64,000 nt of DNA from Colletes latitarsis (lineage: Eukaryota > Arthropoda > Insecta > Hymenoptera > Colletidae), in NCBI RefSeq assembly GCF_051014445.1, contig NC_135137.1, positions 34,101,501 through 34,165,500 on the forward strand. Direction: 5' to 3'. Within the stretch, counting starts at the first letter, position 1. Each line of letters begins with the position of its first letter. Shown here in pieces: positions 12,207 through 24,905 of the stretch. A program made the translations under genes and the position numbers. A model generated the notes under the pieces. That model did not search any database. It was not told the origin of the DNA and saw nothing but the letters and a program-made list of their open reading frames with translations.

Positions 12207-15200
12207 TGAAAATAGAAAAGAAACAGCCGGTTAGCTAAGCTAATACAAATAATTGAGAGAACTCCGCAACGGGACGCTGTTCGATATCTTTCGCACTGTA
12301 TTCTCCAAATCGAATAAAAATCCACCACGATCGTGATATTAACCCTCTCGTAGCGTACTACTCGTACGTATGAAATATTCTAATTGTTCCAGTTTAGACG
12401 TACTTGGATATTGGTGTTAATATACATATTTGAATTTCGATCAGCTTTCCCATTACGTTTATAGAGTTTATTTAGGAAGTGGTATATAACAGTAATACTT
12501 GAGTATTCGAATATCTAGTACACTGTCCAGATATCTATTCCCAACATTCTATTTTTATGTAACTTATGCGTATCGTTTCTTTTCGACATTTATTTTCATT
12601 TACGATGTTGGGTAACACTTATATCCTGAAGCAGAGAGACTAATATGTTTCTATTTTTATTATGCGCTACCATCTTGAGGTTGTGTAAAAAGAGATAAAC
12701 ACGGTCAAAGATATTACGAAAGATATCAACACCTATCGTCGTTAATAAAAATACCTGTTACCAGGGAATACCATAGGTTCGTTTGGAATTTCGAAAGCGT
12801 TTCTGCAGACTGATTGCTTCGTTGCGCCCCAGAAATAATAGCCCGATGGTGTAACGGCCGTTGATCGACGAGGCCATTTTGCAGAAGAATCATTCCCACG
12901 TCCTATCCAATAGTAAAATGCGCGGTAGCTCAATCATGTCGAAGCCAGTGTTCTCCTTGTTACCAAACGTGTTCCAAACAGCTAGCGGTTTACGAACCGG
13001 GTCTAAAAATTTTATTCGTCGTTCGAGAAATAAAATTTCCTCGATTTCTGGATCACCGCGAGCGAGACGGGATGCTTTAAGAGTTGCAATAAACGAGGGA
13101 ACATCGCGGAGGAAACGTCCGGGTTGCTCGATTCGAATATACGACGCGAGAAACTCGTCACGTACTCGATACGGGCGAATGCCACGATAATAACCTATCC
13201 GCTGATGCGCTAAAAAACGTATTAAGCACTCGTACGGACCACGGGGCGGCTAAACCGGTAACTAGCCACGGCGTTCCGGCGTCGACCTCTTTACTTATTC
13301 GTACCGCGAACGCGTTTCCCGCTAGTTGCACGTTAATTGCGAGCCGCGAAATTGATGGTTTCGCCTCGGACACGGTTGAAACGGTTTTAATTTCACGTCG
13401 CTCGGTCAGTAGATAACACGGATCGTTATTCCGCGGCGTTCTTTCCACCTTGCCCCGTCCTGGACCGTGGCACCGACGTTTCTAAGCTGTTCGAAGAAAC
13501 GGAGAACGGGAAGCAACGAGCCCCAGACCAGCAGCCGATCGCTAATTAGAGGAAAGCCTGTTCGTCGATTAATAGACTACGCGTCAGCGACTTTTCTCTT
13601 TGCGTCCAATCGTACGACCGGTAATAAAGGGTTGGTCTCGAACGAATCGGGCGGCAAACGCGCCCGAATAAAAAGAACTTAAACCGGGCCAGAAAAGGAA
13701 GCAGCACTTACCTAGCGGGCGCCAAAAGTTCACGACCTCTTTCCGCCGTCTGAAAGATCGTGCGTTATTTTTTACTGCCACTCGTTTCTATTCTTACAGT
13801 GCTCGTATCAACGATTCGGTGCGTGGAAAATAGAATCGCGATATCCTTATAATTTTCATATTTATGATAACATACATCAAAATTTAATATCTTCAAATAT
13901 AAATTCGAAACTGAGTGATCGTTAGAAATTTGCGACGAGATACGTACGCTTTGCACGGCGCGCAGCAATTATTCAAACGCAACGAATGGCACGAACGCGA
14001 AACTCCAGCGAGTTTCTAGCCGAACCGTGAGGGAATGTAACCCAATATTGATTGGTACTTGTGCCCATTCGTTACAGGTCAGGCCGAGTACTTTTGTACC
14101 ACGGTACGTTGCGCAATCGCGTTCGCTTTGCATCTTTTGGACAAGGCCGAATCGAACGTTACACGGAGCAAGGGGGAGCACCGAACGATTAATAACCGTG
14201 CAGGGTGTGGGTATGTGTTCTTGACGGGGAATCGCTTCTTACGAAACGCAGCCCCTCTGGTCCGTCAAATTATAAGGCGAGCCGAGAAGGGGTGGACGGA
14301 GGACCTGGCACGGAAAAGCCCAGCAACTTTGAGATTGGAGGGCTCTCTCGATAGCGATTTATTGCTTCATCACCGTGTTAATTATTGCTTCATCATCGGC
14401 TCGCCCTCTCCTTTAATTAGACTTCCACATTAACCGGTTTTGCTGCTGGTAGACGGCTACGCCTTCGTAATCGACGGTAATTAGTACGTAGTCGAACAAA
14501 CATCGAATGTACCGTAACAATTGCACGCGAAGGACGGAGGCCCCCGAGTCGTTTAATGTATTCGCGTCCCCATTGGATCCGGTTTACTCTTGAGATTTTT
14601 AGGAGGCCTCGGTACTTTAGTGCAAATTCACCGTGCCAAATTACGCGCGGTTTTTAAAGGCCACGCCACCTCGCCAGCAACAAAACAACGGTTACTTTTA
14701 CGATTTTTTTACGACATTACCATGCATCCGATCGAAATGAGCTTTTTTTACTGTAAATAAAACATGTAACGAGCTTTAAAGTGAAAATTTTTAAATGTGC
14801 ATTAGACACGAGCGTGCATAATGACATTTATATATCCTTGGCGGCCTTGATTTCGATACTATTTTTTTCTGTACTATATACCATGTAACTTTCAAAATTG
14901 TACAAATTATAATTAAGGGGACTAGACATACGTATACTTCTGTTATTATGACGGTAATATCTTGCAGTCATGCGTGACATTTTCAGGACGCAGAGTATCG
15001 TTTTGTAATAAAGAAAAGTAGCCCCTTAATTGCATTTAATTTAGCATCGTTTCATTTTATTTCAGACCGAAATCCTCTCGAATCGAATTGAATATCGCCG
15101 TTCGAATAATCGGGCAACATTCTGCCCGCGCTGCCAATTGCGCGCAATGTTAATGACCGTTTAATGGGATTACGCAGAATATGCCATTCAGCGTTTTTAA

Positions 15201-18200
15201 TAAGTAACTCATTGCTAAATGACGTTATTACCGGTAAACGTGTTTCATGCGAACGCGTGCCTATGCACGTTACAGGGCGCCACTATTGCGATCGGAATTT
15301 AATAAGCGCGTTATCCATTCAATAAATAATCAAACGGAAATCGATCTGATACAACGATAACGTCAACTAAATGACGATCAGTCGAATGACACTTTCGCCA
15401 CGGAAATTAACCTATCACAAGGTAGATATTTGTCCCGTTCTTTTGGGGAAAGAGAAATTGGTTGACTCGACTTTCTAAATAAAATTGTGCCACAAATTGA
15501 AATATGGACACTTTTCGTGATACAAAGCATCTTTAAATGCAAGCATAATAATTTGTAAAGAATATAACGTCCTTTGCCAATTCGACTGTGTGTTTAAAAA
15601 ACAATTAGAGCATCTATGTTTATTTAAATTCCCAAGTTTCTCTTTGAGGGACGTAATCACCGATCGAAACATCCTATATAAATCGCTAAATCAGTCGTGC
15701 CCATTGAAAAAATATCAGACGTTTTCGGATATCGAGATCTCCGAGGAAAGTCACGATTTGAGTCGCTCGACTTTTTCCGCGATTTTTCCCTCGTTCGACG
15801 CCTTAACCCTTGACCGTTTCCAGCGGCGACCCCCTTGCCTTAAAAACAGACGGGCGAGCATGTGGGGTGCCAGATCGTGGGGCGAGCCCCGTTAATTACC
15901 GGAGTTTTAATGAGCAAAATTGCGCCCTCCGTTCAACTCGATCCCCACCCCCGGTTCTCGGCAACCCCTGGCCAGGGTTTGTCCTCACGTGGCGAACGGA
16001 TACCGGCTGTCTCGCCCCGCCACGTGGAATCCGCGACGTCCAACGCGAGCCCCGTCTTCCCTTTGCGCGAAATAATTTCGCAGACAGTGGCGCGTCTTCA
16101 GGCCACATTGTTACCGTACCCGAGCCGTCGAAACGCGCGTATCATTATTTTTAATTAACGATCGCGTCCCGGCTGCATGGGAAACATCATCGTCCTCGGC
16201 ATTAACGGCCCTCCGCCGCTAACGATGTTTTAATTTTAATGAATTCGAATTCCCGCGGCGCCGCGTCGCGCGACAAATTCGATCCAATCTCCCGAATCCC
16301 TTTCGATCTCCACTGGACCTGGATCGATGAAACGACCAACGTTGTCGATGAAGCCTTCAAATTATAAGAATAAAATGTCACATTTACAAAGGAAGCTAAT
16401 TGTAAATAAATGAGAATCTTCAAGAGCATCGAACCGTACAATGCAACGACTGATCGTCGAAACTAGGCTCGTCGATAAGAGTTTTCCGATTCGCCGGGAT
16501 ATATCCGGCTAATATTTATTAGAATCGGATATTTCCGGGTGAATATCTTCGTCGAATCGCGCGATAGCCTATCGAATGGCCATTGTTATCTCTGGGCCCG
16601 GGCGCGATCTATTTTTGACGGTTAATGGAGTTTCAACGGGCGCGCGTATCGGAGAGAACGAGAAACAGCGGCAGAGAGAAAACGAGGCGCGAGCGTCAGG
16701 TCAGAGGGCAACCGCGGGATGGCTCGAGCGGTAGAATAAATGTGTTTCAGCCAATCAACGCCATGGGCCATCGGTACTCGCGTTTCTTTCCGATTAAATC
16801 GTCCGCGGAACGGCTCGTTGGATAGGCTCGTCGCTCCGATGTCACAATTTCTGCGCGACAGCCCTCAGACGCGTATTCTACCCGGACAGCGAGAAATTAA
16901 TCGGGATTCGATCCCGTACGCGGCCACGCAAATTGGAAGCTACTCTCAGAAACTAGTTTCGCATAATTTCCACGGGAAAACAAATCCTGGGCTGATACGA
17001 TGCCGTTGGTCTGATCCAGGGTTGGTCTGATGCGGGGGTGGATGCGCTCCAAGGTAGTCGCGAACTTTGTTCAATTACCGCGACATACGCTCCGCGATGA
17101 GAAACCCTGTTCTCGAGATCTCTTTATCATTATGCACCGCGGAGGCCATGTTGTTTTCGAGGATAGGTATCGGGATGATGTTTCTACGATAATGCAGTCT
17201 CACGAGAAAATACGCCAAGACAACGCGCTTCGGTAGACTCGTATTTTTTGCTCGAAAGAACCAGGGGAGATAAAGATGTCGTACCAGAACTTTTCTGATA
17301 TTAGTCTGAAACGTATCGAATTTTCTCGCTTTTAGCGAGAGGAACTTTCAACTTAAGATTTAAAGGTTTTTGACGGGGTCTAGACGACTCCAGAAGAAGT
17401 TTATTTAAATTTTGATGTTGCGTTCAAGTAATCAGAAATATTTCATGATTTAGATATAAAGCAAAATAAAGGTGTACATATCTATATGTATATATTGACA
17501 TATTATATCAATGTTAAAGGACATGCGTGCATCAATATTCTTTATTTTTAATAACGTCGAATGGAACCTGTTCCACGACTAAAAATGTTTGGGAAACACT
17601 GATCGATGGAACATCAATAATTTTTCGAGAAAGATGGTTTTGACGCATGGTTTCATCCGCTCCTCTTTTTAGAATTCTTTTAGTTGAAATATGTTGTATC
17701 GACCGGGAAAGGAGATTATGTGATGGCTCAATGTCCGGGAGGTATTAGCTACTCGGAAATATGACGTTCTTACGGTTGGCTGGTCGCATCTGTTCCATTT
17801 CACGCCTTGATTTTTGCAATCGCGCGACACACACGCGGCAAACGCAGCTAATATTTTAAGCAATCAATTTTTTTCAACGATTCAAAGCCAATGCATCCGA
17901 ATAAATTTAAACAAAATTTAATTAAATGAACCCGCGTTCCTCGCAATAAAAATATCACTATGCGCGAGAACGTTGAACGCGAACCGGGTATATAAATTGT
18001 AGAATTAATATTGGAGTGCATGCTCTCGAAACGCAGCATGATTGTTACACGTTTGTTGATTGGCATTGTGCGTAGACTTAATATAAGTATTTTTCTTTTT
18101 TTTGTTTAATTGTTCCGCGCATCGAAAATTTCGCGAGGGGTTTTTAACAAGCTTGTTATTTTGTCCGCGGACAGCGTATAAAAATATGCGGGCCGTTAAT

Positions 18201-18595
18201 AAATATCGCGTACGCGGGTTTTCAGAGTCGAGTGTACGCGTTACCGTGGTAAACAAGTTTTATTTACAGTTTTTATACACCGACGGAAGAGCTTATATCT
18301 ATATTTAACGGGCAGCAAAAATTGAAAATGAATAATGCTTGAAAAGGAAAATTGTTTACACGCGCAAATCGACGCGAATAGTTTTCTTTTCGAAAGCTAT
18401 TAAACGATACCAGCCAACAATGAACAAGCTCTAAATGGGACGCGGTATAAATGGAAAAAATTTCGAAAATTACCCAGTGATGAAACGCGAAAAAAACAAC
18501 CGTGAATATTATGGTTATCGACGTGAGGGGTTGAACAGGGGGGGAACGCAACCGTGAAACTAATAGTTCCGTGAGGGGTTCGGGTACGTCATTTC
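12207..18595. other. Non-coding stretch with scattered splice-like signals
   Basis: AT-rich DNA with CG-rich patches around 13.0-13.7 and 15.8-16.9 kb. On the minus strand, CTAG|GTAAGTGC at 13,712/13,711 is a near-ideal donor. On the plus strand, TTTCTATTCTTACAG ending at 13,799 and TTTCATTTTATTTCAG ending at 15,065 are good acceptors without clear partners. Around 16,494-16,545 the motifs CCGGGATATATCCGG and CGGATATTTCCGGG form a local near-palindromic cluster. No recognisable protein, tRNA or repeat family was found. Confidence 0.55.
13701..13720 (-). other. Strong minus-strand splice-donor-like site
   Basis: The minus strand reads GCCCGCTAG|GTAAGTGCTGC with the junction between 13,712 and 13,711, an almost perfect U1 match. 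A weak acceptor (GATCTTTCAG) 38 bases upstream would define a 38-base microexon at 13,712-13,749, but its pyrimidine tract is poor. The site lies on the same strand as the candidate exon at 11,967-12,205, about 1.5 kb upstream of it. Confidence 0.3.
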
Positions 18596-19290
18596 TTACA
18601 TATTAACCGACGACCCCGAGACGAGAGTGAAAAGCAAGATGTTAATTCGCGCGGTCGTTACGGGGTCACCGAACCCTGAACTCCTCGACGGCCTACAGTC
18701 ATCGTCGACGTCGCAGCCGCCGCCTGCGTCGTCTACGTCGCCGCCCATCGGTACGAGCGCGTACCTATTCATCGAAAACGACTGGCACGTACGCGCGTGC
18801 ACCCACACGCGCCCCTCGTACGCGTCGGAGGGGTTGAATCCAGTGGTTGGACCCGGCGAGAGGGAGACGACGCGGAGTGCACCGGGAGAAGCATATGTGC
18901 ACACGCGGAGGAGAATATCTGGAGGGTGTGAAAGAGTGCGGCACCGCGCGAAACGAGACGACGACGACGTCGGCGGCGGCAACGAACCACACGAGCACCG
19001 AGAGAAACAGAGAAAGACGAGGGGTAGCGAGGGGTGGCGCAGAAGGGCGGCGTACCTCGACAAAACAGAAATGCATGCGTGCGTCAATTGTTCTTGGCGC
19101 GGTGGGCTGCTCGTGTATGTGCGAGCTCCACGCGTGGCGCGTGTATATTATATCAATGGACGGGGGTGGCGTTTCAGAAGCGATCGCGCTCGCTCGTTGA
19201 TCATCCGGGGTTAGCTCGAAGAGGAAAGGGAAACCCGTTTCACTGCAAGGCCGACCCGTGATTATCGAGAGTTCTTTGACACTGAGCAAT
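18596..19290. promoter_or_regulatory. CG-rich, triplet-rich, purine-biased island (promoter-like)
   Basis: A dense CG-rich block contains CGTCG/CCGCCG triplet runs (about 18,698-18,745) and ACG/CGG runs (about 18,956-18,982). The plus strand is purine-biased with repeated GAGAGA-type words. Frames of 174-195 codons are open on opposite strands at once, so neither is convincing; the plus frame (first ATG at 18,639) is low-complexity S, T, P, R and G. Such islands often mark promoters or 5' untranslated exons in insects. No TATA box, initiator or clear donor decides the direction. Confidence 0.3.
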
Positions 19291-22200
19291 CTTTCTCTTC
19301 CGCCCGCGCGCCGAATCGATTCCTCCGACCGGTTGTTTGTTTCAGTATCTCTTTCAATTTTTATATTTTTATTTTTTTTTGTTCATTTTATTCTCTTAAT
19401 TGCTTTCGGATACGCGATACACAACTGCCGCCCGCGTATCGGTTTCTATCGAGTGGACTCGATTGAATTGCTACGGCGCGTAATTACTCGAAATGCACGC
19501 GTCGAAAAAATAAAATTATATTTTTATCGTTGCGGACCGAAATTTATTCGACGAGCAACGTCCGTCGGCTGTAATGAGCCTTTTAATTCGTTTGGAGCAA
19601 ACACTGTGATTTATTGGACGTAACTTGAACACAAATCAAGATTCTGCAATTCACACGGGGCATTTTTATTAAAACTTTCCTATATGTGTATACTACAAAT
19701 GTGACAAATATTTCTGTAATTAATATATTTCATTGTAATTTTCAGAAGTTATATGTGGATAATATTTTTTTCTTGTGTTATCGGAGAAATTACTAGAAAA
19801 ACACACACTTGACGTAAAACGAGATTTCTCAATAAGACACAATAGATGAACATATGAGAAAATTTCACACTCGCCGTGGAACGATGTCGAAAGGGCTGCT
19901 TTAGTTTTTGACCCTATCGTGGGTGTTTTATTTTTGGTCAGACGATAATCGAGGGTGAAAGTTTTGCATAAATTTTCGGGGATTCGAATGCGTTTCGTCG
20001 TTCCATGCATCCGTACGTTTCTCAGGGAGTAACCGAGTATGTAAGTTTCTCCCCAGGAGGTAGGTGAGGGTTAATTTCGTCCGGCCCTTTCGTAATTCGT
20101 GACTAAAGAGAATAAAGGCGAATCTACGGCTCGTTAGCGAGGCAGCCCGAACGGTGAAATCAAGGCAGGGATAGCGTGAGCCGCGTTTCGAAAAGGGTCC
20201 TCGGAGCTGTCATTTTCCGGTACTTCGGCAAATTTCATTTGCCCGAGCGTTGCGCGAAGTCCCATGAATTTGCATGCGAGCCGTTTTTCCTCCTTTTTTT
20301 CCACGTCGAAGGGACGGAAGAGCGTTAAACGAGCACGGTCAGGGGAATTTAAATAATTTCCAACGGTATCATCGCCGCGTCGAATCAGTTATAAATTAAA
20401 CCTTCAATTTGTAACTCTGGCGAAAGAATAATAGAATCGAGCGTACAACGAATTCATCGCGATATCAGTAAACATTCGGGAACCGACGGGTACGGCGTAT
20501 TTATATACGTTGTATAAAAGCCCGCTTTTTCTGTTATTTATCCCCATTTATCGAACCCCGCGCCGTTCGAATCGATTTCGCTGTTTCGAATGGCGTTTGT
20601 TCCCCTGTTAATCTCCTCTTTCACTCTTCCCGCTCCGGTCCATCCCTTTCCCTCCTCGATTTTCTTTCTTCGCCAGGGTGAGAGACAACGTTAGCCCTCA
20701 CGCGATCGGGTCGCCCGATTTTTACGATCCCCGTTCGAGATTGCAGCCAAAATTCCAAGCGCGTAGCTATTCTGCTTATCAACCCCTTTGCACTCTTGCA
20801 CGCAGACTCTACCAAACGTTGAAATTTAACCCAAAATGAATATTCTAATACAATTGATTGAAATCATTTCGATACACGCAAGGAAAGCATCGAAAAGAGA
20901 AGATGTCTCGTCCAAAATATTGAACGAGCAACGATGGATTATTGAAATTTCAGTGTAATTGGCTACGAAAATAATTTAACCGTTTGAATCGTTTGCGCGA
21001 GTGTATGAATTCGCGCGAAAACGAGCGCCGGTCTTTCGTCGCGATGGAGACGTCGCGAAAGCGGCTTGATTCGAGTCGTTACGACCTGCAAGGGGTTGCC
21101 GCGTAGGGGTTGAAACTATAGATGACATAGCGACGATTTACGGGCGAGCAACGGCGGGGAGGTGGGAAGTTCATGAAAATTTCCGCGGTCGAATCGATAA
21201 AACGTTTCCACGGTGAAATTTTTATGAATTCATCGCCTCGGCGAAGCGTCTACATTGTTCCGGGGCAAATAATTTAAACTTCGACGGCAGAGTCTTTCAA
21301 GCGATTCCCGAACTTTCCTTAAAGAGGCCGAGTAATACGAAATTTACGAAGTTTCGGGAACACCCGGGTAATAGCGACTCACGGTGATTTTGTGGCGATA
21401 TCGTCGCGAACGCCTCGACAAAATTAGCTATATATCTCGTAGAGCTGCACAGAAACGCCCGCGCTGATAACGACACCGAGCGTCGGCCAATAACTTTCCG
21501 CGATAATAATTCTATATTTTCGTTGCGTCGCGGAACGTTAAATTCTTCGTATTTATCGCGAGATGAACTGGAATCGTGTAGCACCGGATAACAAACGTAC
21601 CGTGAAACGGGGGTTGAAATACACAACGGTTAATAAACATCCGATTTAATATTTCCTCTTTGCTTTAGGTACATACTTGCAAAAATGATTGACTTCTCGT
21701 GTTAAATTTACTTGTGAAAAGCAATATATCGGCAAAATTCATAAGTACATTTTGCTGTTTAACTATCAAAACCAATTTAAATATCGCGCTCGATTCACGA
21801 TGCTCTCTGTATATTTAAAATTCTGATTTCAACTTCGAAGCTGCGTTAAATAATTTTTGAACCGTTTGCCTTTTGCGGGTTAAACGCGGGAAAACTGAAT
21901 CCGTAACAAAGCAACAAAACGCCCGGTAAATATTTGTCTTTCCCGTTCATTCCGTTTCGATATCCTCGGTAATGAATATTTTTTTCCCCCCTCGTCGTAT
22001 GACTATCCGGTTTTCAAACGCACTCCTCGCGGCTACTTCCCGAAATAACCGATGTGGTGGCGTCCGTCGACGAATTTTGGACTGATATGAGAGCGATGTA
22101 TATTTCATTTCGCGTGACGGTTAGTACCGCTGTGAAAACGTCGCGCCCCGCTTGTCAAAAACTTTAATTTAGCCCCGTACCGATAGACGAACAACGCGAA

Positions 22201-23830
22201 ACGTATGTACACTTTTACTTCTTACTTCTCGTAGAACCAAAAATGTGCTCGCTTTAATAACGTTTAATGCTTCAATCGAAGTTTCCTTCAACATAACGAA
22301 AAGTGTTTATTATTTGAAGTTGTGCTATATGAGTGATTATCTATACATAAAATCGTAGAATACAGAAAATCACATGCAACAAAAGATCCTTCCTAAGATT
22401 AGATCAGTGATCACCAAGTAATTCCACCCAGCAATAAATTTGATCTCTTCGATAGAAACAAGCCAACAGAATAGACTATGTATTCGTTAAATTGTTTTTC
22501 AAAATAAAAATTCAATTGTCCCGTTTAAAAAAAATTCTGTTCGCTACACGTGAATTGCAAGATTTCAACAGGTAGCTCGTTGAAAATATTGAGAATCGTA
22601 TACTAACTCCTATGTGCTCCAACGTCGGCCGACCACTGGCTCGGATGATTTAAGGATCGATGGAGAATGTAATTTCGTGGGACTAAATATGCAAGAAAGA
22701 TAAAGGATCCGAAATATTTATGAAACTTTAAGAAAAAGACCTTCTGGCGAGGGTCGTAAATATACCAATGTGTTTTATGCAATACATATAATAATTTTGC
22801 CTGGGAGTGGGTGCTCTTTTCAGCCAGAAAGCACCACTAATTTTTAAACCTCGGAACGATGTTACTATTATAAGAAAATTTTCTTATCGAAACAGTCGTC
22901 AATTAATTCTATTAGTTAGAACAACAGTGAAGGTTGTACTGCAAATTTTGTCCAAAATTTAAAAACTGTTGGGCACACTCGAGTCTTAACAGCAGAGAAT
23001 GGAGTGGTTCTTCTTAGAAAGAATGAAAGATCTAGCAGATCCCCATATCTCGAACGCAAAATCCCCGAAATCGGAGTGGATCTTTGTCCCGTAATTCGGC
23101 GGCGTGCCATCTCATTTACATAATTGAAACCACTTAAAACAATTGGACGCGTTTCAGTCGACTTGGGGCGAACGTCCGGGTTTCTGTTATCCTTACATCC
23201 GAGTAGGATGACGCTTCGAGAATGCTACGTCGAAAGCAGATGGGGACAAACCTTGCGGTAGGTTAGAATATGCAAAGTAGTATCAGCATGAATTCTATGC
23301 TGTCACGAAAAAAAATAACTTTCAGTGCATCCTCTGGATGCGTATAGCAATCCTGGTTTCTACGAGCTTTCTAAGGCGTTTCTTAATATCTTAAGTGTAT
23401 TCTTTTGCTCATTTCCGTGGAAATTATTCTCGTTTTCCAATCGTGCATTGCTCGAGACACATCGATGGAACGTTTAAAAATAGCCTCTAAAATATTGCAG
23501 TATAAATTGACTCGTGGATAAAAATAAATTTGATATGCTTGATGCTTTGGATTAATCTTTTCTATAAATTAATAATACAACATTATGTTTCATTCTGTAA
23601 TTTTAAAAGCCCCTCTAATTGTCTTCTACAGTGATTGCGAAGAACTAAGGGTAGTTTGAGGCTATTATTTAGTGATAGGACAGGATACTATACCTCTGCA
23701 AAAATAAAGAGAACATATATTATTCTATTTCCCATTATGGTGACGTAAACTAACTCTCAGAGATCTTAACCATTTATTCTCGATTCTCAGCGAAGACGCG
23801 AGTACTACGCATAATTTCATGAATGAAACA
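19291..23830. other. Non-coding stretch without a recognisable gene
   Basis: AT-rich DNA with T-rich runs around 19,355-19,390 and CG-rich patches near 20.6 and 21.0-21.6 kb. TATGTAAGT at 20,035-20,043 is a donor-like word close after an acceptor-like TTTCTCAG (20,017-20,024), too close for a normal exon. The longest frame (minus, 21,297-21,626, about 109 codons) matches nothing I know. No RNA gene or shared repeat was seen. Confidence 0.55.
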
Positions 23831-24600
23831 CTAGCAGCGTTTCCCTCGAAGCTTTCCACAGAGGCTACGAGCGTGTAGAGTGACTCGATGATCGCGATTC
23901 GTCGAGAAGAAATTATTCTTGATGCTCGAAGGGCCCCGACAATGGCTGTGTGTCTCGGGTCCCGAGCGATCTAAAAGCGTTAGCCCTGCACACGGGGCGA
24001 AGAAGCGACGCAGAACGAAAGGAGCAGGGGCGGAAGAGTTGCAGCGACGACGGGACGTTCGTGTGCACGTTCCGCAGAATGCAACGCGTTGGCCGAGGGG
24101 CGAAAGAGGCGGAGTGAAGCGGGGGACGGTGAATTCACGCCCCCGTTCGCACTCTCGGCCACGTACACACGGTGTGTGTGCATAGAAAAGTGAGCGAGGA
24201 GGAGAGAAAGGAGCATGGAAACGGAGACTAAGTAGACCAGGGAAAAAAGACGCGGAGGAGAGCCGAGAAAGGAGCAAGAGAGAGAACGGCGAGGACGAGG
24301 AAGCGAGAGGGCGAAAACGTGTGTGCATGCATGTCGGGGTGTCTCCGGGGTCTATTGGTGGGTGTGCCAATTTACACGCGTTTTGTTCTCGCTGCAACAA
24401 AAGGTGCGAGCGAAAGGTTGGACGAGGGTGCAGAATCGTGCACCCGGGGGGGTGCGCGAGAGGGGGTGTGTGACACAGGAAAAGGAGCATGGGGCGAGAG
24501 AGAACGAGGAAGCGAGACGCGTTCGGAGTGGTTGGTTCGATGCATAGCCTTCTGGCGACGCGGCCCGAACAGAGACGACCGTACAGAGAGGAGGGATGGC
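23831..24600 (+). promoter_or_regulatory. GA-rich, GC-rich promoter-like island
   Basis: The plus strand is strongly purine-rich (many GAGAGA, GGAGGAG, GCGAGG words), with G runs at about 24,333-24,363 and 24,446-24,469 and several GTGTG stretches. GAGA-type words bind GAGA-factor-like proteins at many insect promoters, so a transcription start nearby is plausible. A 219-codon minus-strand frame covers most of the island. Its peptide is an S/P/R/L-rich mixture expected when purine-rich DNA is read backwards, and I do not treat it as a gene. A possible small frame starts immediately downstream at 24,596. Confidence 0.35.
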
Positions 24601-24832
24601 TGAATTCCCTCTATTATACGCCGTAGATTTTGCATTCGAGCGGGCTGCCGGATCTATTACAGTCCACGACCTACTACAGTCTGCCGCTTGTCTGGCGTTG
24701 ATTTACTCGGAGGTGGCGAACGAGACTCGTTCCGGTGGATCCAACCGTTTCGTCGGCCCTCCACCCGAAACGATCATCCTTTTTTCTGGTTTTAACCTGT
24801 GCTCGATGATACATGCTGCAAATAAAAAATAG
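24596..24832 (+). CDS. Possible small open frame, 78 residues, unknown
   Basis: The frame starts at an ATG with G at -3 and G at +4 (GGGATGG), directly after the purine-rich promoter-like island, and ends in TAG at 24,830-24,832. An AATAAA word overlaps the last codons (24,820-24,825). The peptide (MAEFPLLYAVDFAFERAAGS...) has a moderately hydrophobic N-terminal half and one likely hydrophobic patch near residues 28-41. There is no domain I recognise. It could be a short real protein, part of a 5' exon, or a chance frame. The context is suggestive only. Confidence 0.2.
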   Translation: MAEFPLLYAVDFAFERAAGSITVHDLLQSAACLALIYSEVANETRSGGSNRFVGPPPETIILFSGFNLCSMIHAANKK

Positions 24833-24905
24833 ACTCCAGGGACCAGGTCGACAGATGGTAATTTTTGGCTATCGTCGAAGAAGGAATTGAGAAATTAGAA
24901 TTTTG

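Noticed and set aside
18627..19289. 195-codon plus and 174-codon minus frames over the same DNA
   Set aside because: Both strands are open at once because of CG-rich triplet sequence; no domain on either.
23831..24490. 219-codon minus-strand frame
   Set aside because: It is the complement of a GA/GC-rich promoter-like tract. The peptide is low-complexity S, P, R and L, as expected from reading such DNA backwards.
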